Shown piece by piece: positions 5,623-10,736 of a DNA stretch of 10,736 nucleotides. Under the pieces are notes generated by a model. That model saw only the letters and a list, made by a program, of their open reading frames with translations, was not told where the DNA came from and did no database searches. The stretch is from NCBI GenBank assembly GCA_035632395.1, contig DASQGX010000184.1, forward strand, positions 1 through 10,736, in the 5' to 3' direction. The position numbers and the translations under genes are program-made. Origin of the DNA: REEB95 sp035632395. GTDB lineage: Bacteria; Pseudomonadota; Alphaproteobacteria; ATCC43930; CGMCC-115725. How positions within the stretch are numbered: the stretch's first letter is position 1; each line of letters opens with the position of its first letter.

Positions 5623-7887
5623 GTGGCTGAAATGGACCATCTAATCCGGGCAGCACACACCGCATCGCCCCTAATCCAGCACACTGGCGGCGTCGAGCAG
5701 CTCCAACAGGTCAATCCGCAGGCCGGACCGGCGCCCGCAGCGCCGTGCCCGCCGCAACCCTGCGCGACGGCCCAGCCCGGCCCGCCGGTCGGTCCGCCGA
5801 TTGCCGTACACGAGCCGGCGGCCGGGGAGCACATCGTCGTCCCGATCGTCCCCAACCAGCCGCTGACTTTCGACTTCAATCCGCTCGACCTCAAGGCAGT
5901 AGAGCATACTGGCGATCTGATCCTGACCTTCCCTGATGGCGCGCAGATCACCCTGCACGACGTCATTGGGCCGTGCGGACCGCAGCCGGTCCCGCTCGAG
6001 CTGCCCGACGGAACAGTAATTACGGCGAGTGAGCTGTTGCAGGCTTTCCACCTGTCGTTGGCCGGCCCATGCGGCGGCCCGACGCTGAACGAGATCAACC
6101 CCACCGCCGGTCCGACGCCGATCGTCGCCAATACCGGGTTCGGCACGGCGCCGTTCGATGCCGGCGGCATTGGCCCCGGCCTGACTCCGGATGGCCCGCT
6201 GTCGCCCACCGGCTTCGGCATCAGCAACGAGTTCCTGCACGGCGTCGGCGGCGGCACACCGACGCCGCCGGGACCTCCAGGGCCGCCGACACCGCCGTCG
6301 AGCCCGTTCCTCACCGTGCCGGACGTCGACGTGCATAATTATTTTCTCGGCACCAGCCCGCCGTCGCCGACCCACGTCAGCGGCACCGACTACACCGTCG
6401 ACCTCACCGGCAACTACATCAGCGAAGTGGTGTCGTCGTCGCCTGCTGCCTTCATCGAGCATTATTACACGCTCGGAACGCAGCCGTTGACCTTCGGCAC
6501 GCAGGCCAATCCGGGCACCACGCTCACCGGCCTGTACGGTACATTCAACATGGATAGCGCCGGCAATTGCAGCTACACGCTCGACACGGCCCATGAGCAC
6601 GTCCTGTCGCAACTCGGTTCCGACATGATGTCGCAAGCGGTCAATCAGCCGTTTGTCAATCAAGGCTTCTATCAGCCCGGCTTCGAGGACGCGTTCGACG
6701 TCGTCACTAGCAACGGCACCTATACCGCCGGCAATCTCACCAGCGACTTCAAGCAGATTCAGTTCGAGTTCAACGCGGCCACCGTGTCCTCGACGGCGGC
6801 CGCGGTCGGCGTCGGTGCGCCGCCGTCAGCAGCAACCAGCATGCTCCTGACTTACACCGACGCGGTCGATCCGGCGCATACCTTCCAGCAGCTGGTGACT
6901 GTCGACAGCAGCGGCCACGTCGTTGTGACGCCCGAATCGGGCACGATCGTGCAACCCAACGATGCGGCGCTGGTGAGCCTCGAATACTTGTCAGGATCCG
7001 GAGCCAACGTCTCGAGCGTCTCAATCGAAGGTGAATCCTTCAACATCGGCGCCACGATCGGCGCGGGCCAGCATGCCTATGCCGCCGTGATCAATCCCGC
7101 GCTCGCCGGACTCGGCGACAATGGCGACACCGGAAGCGCCAGCGCCGCCGGCGCTTCGCAGGACAGCGGTTCGACGCTAACGACGCTCATTTCGTTCAAC
7201 GACACCGCTTTGAGCGGCATCAACGGCACGCTCGGCTACCTGTTCGATGGCAGCAGCACGTCGGCCAACGGCGCCGGCAATGCCGACACCGTCAACTATG
7301 CCAACGGCTCCGATGCGGCCACCCTCAACGGCTCGACGACCGCCGGCGCGATCAGCGTGATTGAATGGAGCAGCACGGCGACGATTGACGGCAACACGCA
7401 TATCGATGGTGCACCCGGCTCCACTTCTTCGACTGGCGGCCTCAACGTGCTCGAGGTCGAAAGCTCGACGGCGCAGAATCTCGACTTCACCTCGACGCTG
7501 AGCAGCGATCCGAACACTGGCAGCGTCAAGAACGTCGAAGTCTTCGACCTCACCGACGGCGCACATTCCAGCACTGCCAACAGCATCACCCTGACCGCCA
7601 ACGACGTGTTCAACTTGGCGCAACACGAGCCGACTGCGATTCAGAACGCGGGTGGGGCGGCGGCCTTGTGGATTCTCGGCAATGCCAGCGACACGGTGAA
7701 CCTGGCGGGCACCGGTTCGACCTGGACGCAGATCAGCCAGCCCGTTACGCAGGTCGGACAGGCCGGCGGCAACGCGAGCCAGATGGTCGGCTTCACCGAA
7801 TACGCGGCTACGACGACCGGCGGCCAGACTGTTCACGTCTACGTCCAGAACGCGATCCAAAACGCCGGTCACGTCGCCCACCACTGA
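5623..7887 (+). CDS. Type I-secreted adhesin-like protein with VCBS-like domain
   Basis: 754 residues from a GTG at 5623, supported by GGAGG 6 nt upstream. There is no N-terminal signal peptide. Residues 64-115 (EPAAGEHIVVPIVPNQP... GDLILTFPDGAQITLHDVI) and 124-141 (PLELPDGTVITASELLQA) resemble the N-terminal retention-type domain of large type I-secreted adhesins. A Pro-rich hinge (209-228) leads to a VCBS-like unit (about 255-325, GLYGTFNMDSAGNCSYTLD). A long Ser/Thr/Gly/Asn-rich beta region follows. The C-terminus (about 635-754: VEVFDLTDG, SITLTANDVFNL, LWILGNASDTVNLAGTGSTW) matches the terminal secretion domain of BapA/LapA-like adhesins. Predicted role: surface attachment or biofilm matrix, exported by an ABC/MFP/TolC machine not seen here. 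Oddities: one Arg (residue 9) and three Lys (91, 377, 636) in the whole protein, six Cys, no RTX nonapeptides, and very short for a giant adhesin. Confidence 0.85.
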   Translation: MAEMDHLIRAAHTASPLIQHTGGVEQLQQVNPQAGPAPAAPCPPQPCATAQPGPPVGPPIAVHEPAAGEHIVVPIVPNQPLTFDFNPLDLKAVEHTGDLILTFPDGAQITLHDVIGPCGPQPVPLELPDGTVITASELLQAFHLSLAGPCGGPTLNEINPTAGPTPIVANTGFGTAPFDAGGIGPGLTPDGPLSPTGFGISNEFLHGVGGGTPTPPGPPGPPTPPSSPFLTVPDVDVHNYFLGTSPPSPTHVSGTDYTVDLTGNYISEVVSSSPAAFIEHYYTLGTQPLTFGTQANPGTTLTGLYGTFNMDSAGNCSYTLDTAHEHVLSQLGSDMMSQAVNQPFVNQGFYQPGFEDAFDVVTSNGTYTAGNLTSDFKQIQFEFNAATVSSTAAAVGVGAPPSAATSMLLTYTDAVDPAHTFQQLVTVDSSGHVVVTPESGTIVQPNDAALVSLEYLSGSGANVSSVSIEGESFNIGATIGAGQHAYAAVINPALAGLGDNGDTGSASAAGASQDSGSTLTTLISFNDTALSGINGTLGYLFDGSSTSANGAGNADTVNYANGSDAATLNGSTTAGAISVIEWSSTATIDGNTHIDGAPGSTSSTGGLNVLEVESSTAQNLDFTSTLSSDPNTGSVKNVEVFDLTDGAHSSTANSITLTANDVFNLAQHEPTAIQNAGGAAALWILGNASDTVNLAGTGSTWTQISQPVTQVGQAGGNASQMVGFTEYAATTTGGQTVHVYVQNAIQNAGHVAHH

Positions 7888-8072
7888 GAGGCGTTCAACC
7901 GACGTTATTCGCCGGGACCGAGCGGATTTGCGGCCTGTCGGCTGACAAATTTGCCACACCCGGCCACAAACCGGTTCTTCATGCGCGTGCCACTACCCAA
8001 GTCTGCAAGCGGTTCATTACAATTCATCTCCGCTGCTGCCCTGGAATCCACGAAAGCAAAAGGATGCCGCGC

Positions 8073-9365
8073 ATGCGCAGATGGGGGGTCGTCCTCCTGG
8101 CAGGTATCGCGCTCGGTGCCGCCAACCACATTGCGGTCGCTCAGATCATCGGTCTCGAAGCGCCGGAGGCGACAGTGCCCGAGCGGCAAAGCGTTCTCCA
8201 GCACCCCAGGCCGGATTTCGACCCAGTCGGCGTGCGCATCGGCGATTTCTTCTTTTATCCAGCCGGCGAACTCGAAGAGTTCTTCGACTCCAACGTCCTC
8301 GCCAGCGAGTCCCATGAGAAGAGCGATTTCTATACTTCGGCGCGGCCGACGGCAGCGCTGAAGTCGGATTGGGGCAGCAGCGCACTCAACGTTCTCGCCA
8401 ACGCCGAGGTCCGCCGTTACGCCGGCCAGGTCAGCGAGAACCAGACCAATTACAGCTTCGCCACCAACGGCCGGCTCGACATCCTTCACGGCGAGTCGTT
8501 GAGCGCTGCACTCGGCTTCCAGAATGCGCACGAGGATCGCACGTCGCCGAGCTCGGTTACGACCCAGCTGCATCCGACCGAATATCAGGACGCCAGCGGC
8601 CTGCTCCAGTTCGAACGTGAGCGCGGCATCCTCGGGCTGAAGGCGAATGCCGGCGTCGACTATTTCAGCTACGATAACGCTCTCACCAATTCTGGAACGT
8701 TGCTCCACGAATCGGATCGTAACCGCCTCCAGATACACGGCGGTCCGCGCGTTACCTACGAAATCATTCCCGGCTACCACGCGTTCATCGCCGGCGACGC
8801 CAACGCTCGTATCTACCAGTCCACCTTCGACAGCTTCGGCGTCAAGCGCTCCTCGCACGGTTTCGAAGCGGATGTCGGCACGGCGTTCCAGATCACGCCG
8901 TTGATCAGCGGCGAGGCGTTCGTCGGCTACCTTCAACAGAACTACGACGATCCGCGGCTCAGCTCGATCTACAGTCCCGGCTTCGGCGGCAACCTGCTGT
9001 GGAACGTGACCCAGGCGACTTCCGTTCGCGCCAATCTCTCGCGCACGGTTCAAGAAGTCGACCTGTTTGGCACGACAGCCACCGAGGCTGTTACATCGTT
9101 CTTGCAAACCCAGGCTGGTGTATCGGTTGAGCAGGAGGTGTTGCGCAACATCCTGCTGACCGGCGGTCTGAGCCTAACGTCCCAGGATTTCCGCGGCACG
9201 TCGCGCACCGACAATATCGTGGAAGGCGACCTCGGCTTGACTTATCTGCTCAACCGCATGTGGCGCGCCGGACTCGACCTGTCGTATCAATCGCGCACGT
9301 CGAATGTTTCCGGCGTCTCCTACAATCGGGCGCTGATCGGCGCCAAGGTTCGCCTGCAGTACTGA
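8073..9365 (+). CDS. Outer-membrane beta-barrel protein, BBP2_2 type
   Basis: 430 residues from the ATG at 8073; the ATG at 8064 would add three residues, but AAAAGG (8058-8063) abuts it and is better spaced for 8073. The signal peptide is MRRWGVVLLAGIALGAANHI, with cleavage after AVA. Residues 46-75 (RPDFDPVGVRIGDFFFYP, then GELEEFFDSNVL) and KSDFYTSARPTAALKSDWGSSAL are the N-terminal signature of the putative porin family BBP2_2 (PF10082). Alternating amphipathic strands follow to a terminal aromatic residue (...AKVRLQY), as expected for Bam-inserted barrels. Members often lie with exopolysaccharide or surface-assembly genes; a role as an exit pore or structural barrel is inferred. It follows the adhesin after 185 nt in which I see no gene or clear promoter. 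It is not a TolC-type protein and so cannot supply the adhesin's type I exit duct. Confidence 0.88.
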   Translation: MRRWGVVLLAGIALGAANHIAVAQIIGLEAPEATVPERQSVLQHPRPDFDPVGVRIGDFFFYPAGELEEFFDSNVLASESHEKSDFYTSARPTAALKSDWGSSALNVLANAEVRRYAGQVSENQTNYSFATNGRLDILHGESLSAALGFQNAHEDRTSPSSVTTQLHPTEYQDASGLLQFERERGILGLKANAGVDYFSYDNALTNSGTLLHESDRNRLQIHGGPRVTYEIIPGYHAFIAGDANARIYQSTFDSFGVKRSSHGFEADVGTAFQITPLISGEAFVGYLQQNYDDPRLSSIYSPGFGGNLLWNVTQATSVRANLSRTVQEVDLFGTTATEAVTSFLQTQAGVSVEQEVLRNILLTGGLSLTSQDFRGTSRTDNIVEGDLGLTYLLNRMWRAGLDLSYQSRTSNVSGVSYNRALIGAKVRLQY

Positions 9366-9368
9366 GTG

Positions 9369-9398
9369 CCGCGATCGCGGATCGGAATATTTTCCGCG
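9369..9398. terminator. Hairpin-forming sequence between convergent genes
   Basis: The 39-nt gap between two convergent stop codons contains a 12-bp perfect palindrome (CCGCGATCGCGG 9369-9380). It also contains alternative stems: CGCGGA 9376-9381 with TCCGCG 9393-9398, or CGGAA 9383-9387 with TTCCG 9392-9396 around TATT. It may act as a weak bidirectional terminator. There is no proper U tract on either strand, so confidence is low. Confidence 0.3.
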
Positions 9399-9404
9399 CG
9401 ACCG

Positions 9405-9683
9405 TCAGCGCCGCGAACGACTCTCGGACCGCTCGATCTCCGCCGCTGTCGCACAATCGCGTTCGTATGCCGCCTCAACCAACCCCTTGAGACGGACGAG
9501 CGCCGCTTCGATCAACGCCAACGCACGATGCGCCCGCGCATCGTCGGATGGCACGGCCCGCCGCAACGGTTCGATCGACGACTGGATCGTTGCCAATGGC
9601 CCTTTAAAGGCGTGCGCGGCTTCGTCAGCGGCAACGCGGATATCGTGTGGCCGGCTGCCGGGACGGATCGCAGAGGACGTCAC
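9405..9683 (-). CDS. Stand-alone histidine-kinase DHp (HisKA-like) domain protein, no ATPase domain
   Basis: 92 residues from a GTG at 9683, which lies 4 nt after the stop of the response-regulator gene, a spacing typical of translational coupling; no strong Shine-Dalgarno is seen. Residues 18-74 form two predicted amphipathic helices joined by a Pro-containing turn. The first helix is AADEAAHAFKGPLATIQSSI continuing EPLRRA, and the second runs DDARAHRALALIEAALVRLKGLVEAA. AHAFKGPL matches the H-box pattern of sensor kinases (His, a basic residue, Pro, Leu) with His24 as the candidate phospho-acceptor. There are no N, G1, F or G2 boxes, no sensor domain and no membrane segment. The next gene is antisense, so a frameshifted remainder is not available. 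It may be a phosphotransfer or phosphatase partner of the regulator, as with Spo0B/ChpT-like DHp proteins, or a decayed kinase. Gene reality is likely; biochemical role is inferred. Confidence 0.7.
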   Translation of the reverse strand: MTSSAIRPGSRPHDIRVAADEAAHAFKGPLATIQSSIEPLRRAVPSDDARAHRALALIEAALVRLKGLVEAAYERDCATAAEIERSESRSRR

Positions 9684-9687
9684 GCCG

Positions 9688-10515
9688 TCAAGCGGCCTGG
9701 ACCGGCGCCGTACGCCACCGGTAGCCGTACGCCGGGAAGTTCTCGATTTCAGAGAACGTTGCATCGAGCGTCCGGAATTTGTTGCGGATGCGCTTGATCG
9801 ACGACCGGACGTTGGTTCGATAACCCTCGTCACCATTGCCAGCGACAAAGCCGGCGTGATGAACGCAATCGTAAATCGCACGATAGGTGACGTGTTCGCC
9901 AGCGTGCGACACGATCAGGTGGACGATATTGAATTCTGTCACCGTGAGGTTGACGTCCTGGTTGTCCCAGAATGCCCGGCGGACATCCGGCCGCAGCAGC
10001 AGCTTGCCGCAGGAGAGTGCCGCCCTGGCCGGCGTTTCGCGCGCCCGCCGATGCGAATCGAGGATCAGCCGGATGCGCTTCGCCAGGATGGGAACACCGC
10101 GCGCTTTGTCGACGAAATCCAGCGCGCCGCGATCGAGCGCTGCGCTTTCATACGCGGTCGCCGGCATCCCGGTGAGGAATACTACCGGCAGTCGAATGCC
10201 GCGATCGTGCAGCTTCGGCAGTAGGTCGATGCCGAGACCGCCGGGAAGCTTCCAATCGAGCACAATCACGTCGGCATCATTGTTCCGCGCAAAATACTCG
10301 AGCATCTCATCGCCAGCCGCGAAGGACCGGACTTCGAAACCCAGCTCGCCAAGCTCGGCTGATGCCGCTTCTCGATAATCGGGATCGTCCTCGACCAGCA
10401 CCAGTTTGATGCGCGTGCCGACGGACGACCCAATCCGATCCGATGGGTTAGTTGCGCTTGCCGCCACCGCAGCGTTTGCACCTACCCAGACAGTGTCCTT
10501 CTCGAGCGTCGTCAT
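9688..10515 (-). CDS. OmpR-family response regulator, ChvI-like
   Basis: 275 residues; ATG at 10515-10513 with GAGGTGA about 7 nt upstream. An unusual N-terminal extension of about 35 residues (MTTLEKDTVWVGANAAVAAS...) precedes the receiver domain. The receiver (36-153) has every expected residue: acidic Asp43/Asp44 (VEDDPDYR), phospho-acceptor Asp87 (VIVLDWKLPGG), Thr115 (VFLTGM) and Lys137 (DFVDKARG). The C-terminal winged helix (about 168-270: CGKLLLRPDVRRAFWDNQDV, LTVTEFNIVHLIVSHAGEHVT, NVRSSIKRIRNKFRTLDATF, then YGYRWR) resembles ChvI-type regulators of envelope and exopolysaccharide genes in rhizobia. It should bind DNA as a phosphorylated dimer. The DHp-only gene follows within 4 nt. 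No full sensor kinase is encoded beside it. Target genes are unknown; the adjacent surface genes are plausible candidates. Confidence 0.93.
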   Translation of the reverse strand: MTTLEKDTVWVGANAAVAASATNPSDRIGSSVGTRIKLVLVEDDPDYREAASAELGELGFEVRSFAAGDEMLEYFARNNDADVIVLDWKLPGGLGIDLLPKLHDRGIRLPVVFLTGMPATAYESAALDRGALDFVDKARGVPILAKRIRLILDSHRRARETPARAALSCGKLLLRPDVRRAFWDNQDVNLTVTEFNIVHLIVSHAGEHVTYRAIYDCVHHAGFVAGNGDEGYRTNVRSSIKRIRNKFRTLDATFSEIENFPAYGYRWRTAPVQAA

Positions 10516-10704
10516 CGCTGGTCACCTCATATAAAATGGACCTGACACACACGTCTTCCCTGTTCGATGAACGAACACTGGAAACGAGATCGACCGCTAT
10601 ATCCCCACCTCCGTCGTTGGCAGCGGGCATTACCGAGAATGGAACGCTCCGCTATGCGCGTTCGACGCACGGCCCGCGACAGCCGACCGTTTGAAATCTA
10701 AACC

Positions 10705-10727
10705 GCCAAATAGGGCACAAATTTGGC
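10705..10727 (+). promoter_or_regulatory. Inverted repeat overlapping a sigma-54-like GG-N10-GC element
   Basis: GCCAAAT (10705-10711) and ATTTGGC (10721-10727) form a perfect 7-bp inverted repeat with a 9-bp spacer. Overlapping it, GGGCACAAATTTGGCA has GG at 10714-10715 and GC at 10726-10727 with exactly 10 bases between, and GGCAC at the -24 position, as in sigma-54 promoters. It would direct transcription to the right, out of the window. The rest of 10516-10704, upstream of the response regulator, shows no supportable gene. The -12 part (TGGC rather than TTGC) is imperfect, so this is tentative. Confidence 0.3.
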
Positions 10728-10736
10728 ACAGCTTGG

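Noticed and set aside
5811..5829. PAAG at residues 65-68 of the adhesin as a LapG-type cleavage site
   Set aside because: The motif sits at the start of the N-terminal domain rather than after it, and Ala-Ala-Gly is common in such sequence; not enough to claim periplasmic cleavage.
5671..6663. 330-codon minus-strand ORF
   Set aside because: It is antisense to the adhesin-like gene; its Arg/Gly/Ala-rich low-complexity translation is typical of a high-GC shadow frame.
7945..7958. ACAAATTTGCCACA, 13 of 14 bases shared with 10717-10730
   Set aside because: One 14-mer pair with a mismatch is expected by chance among all pairs in 10 kb, and the flanks differ.
7668..8072. Upstream extension of the barrel ORF to an ATG at 7668
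   Set aside because: It would overlap the end of the adhesin gene by over 200 bp and bury the signal peptide that starts at 8073.
7905..9107. 400-codon minus-strand ORF
   Set aside because: It is antisense to the BBP2_2 barrel gene, which has a signal peptide and family signature; the shadow has neither.
9487..10224. 245-codon plus-strand ORF
   Set aside because: It is antisense to the response regulator and DHp genes; its composition is that of a shadow frame.
10536..10694. Small plus-strand ORF of about 52 codons upstream of the response regulator
   Set aside because: It has no Shine-Dalgarno, no recognisable features and an unremarkable composition.
1..10736. CRISPR array, insertion sequence, tRNA or rRNA
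   Set aside because: No regularly spaced repeats, transposase ORF or terminal inverted repeats, and no tRNA-like cloverleaf or rRNA segment were seen.

Overview
The window looks like chromosomal DNA from a high-GC alphaproteobacterium, possibly Hyphomicrobiales/Rhizobiales or a relative. The signs are a ChvI-like response regulator, a BBP2_2-type outer-membrane barrel, exact TTAACCAT-type (CtrA half-site) motifs in front of surface-protein genes, two unlinked ABC solute-binding proteins and a glycine riboswitch on malate synthase. The taxonomic call is inference; no rRNA or tRNA gene is present to anchor it.

Left part (1-4148), metabolism and uptake. A truncated gene for a periplasmic branched-chain-amino-acid-type binding protein runs leftwards from 520. 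Divergent from it, a complete tandem glycine riboswitch (676-869) precedes a full malate synthase A gene (aceB, 923-2548). This implies that glycine controls the enzyme that condenses glyoxylate with acetyl-CoA. Between the last aptamer and the start codon lie two mutually exclusive hairpins, one of which covers the ribosome binding site. Convergent with aceB is an orphan family-5 (peptide/opine type) solute-binding protein (2568-4148) with no permease or ATPase beside it.

Middle and right part (4253-9365), cell surface. After a 134-residue protein of unknown function comes an AT-rich control region with two ATGGTTAATC repeats exactly 21 bp apart. Next are a secreted PEP-CTERM-like protein (NEPASL sorting signal, 4822-5511), a 754-residue type-I-secreted adhesin-like protein with one VCBS-like domain and almost no Lys/Arg (5623-7887), and a BBP2_2 outer-membrane beta-barrel (8073-9365). 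The TTAACCAT motif recurs before the adhesin, suggesting shared CtrA-type control of the first two genes. No exosortase, type I transporter or polysaccharide synthesis gene is in the window.

Right end (9405-10515), regulation. On the minus strand, a ChvI/OmpR-type response regulator is followed 4 nt later by a 92-codon protein that is essentially only a histidine-kinase DHp helical hairpin (candidate phospho-His24) with no ATP-binding domain. This stand-alone phosphotransfer-like partner, beside a set of surface genes, is the most unusual protein-level observation here. The final 220 bp hold no supportable gene but contain an inverted repeat and a GG-N10-GC (sigma-54-like) element at the edge.
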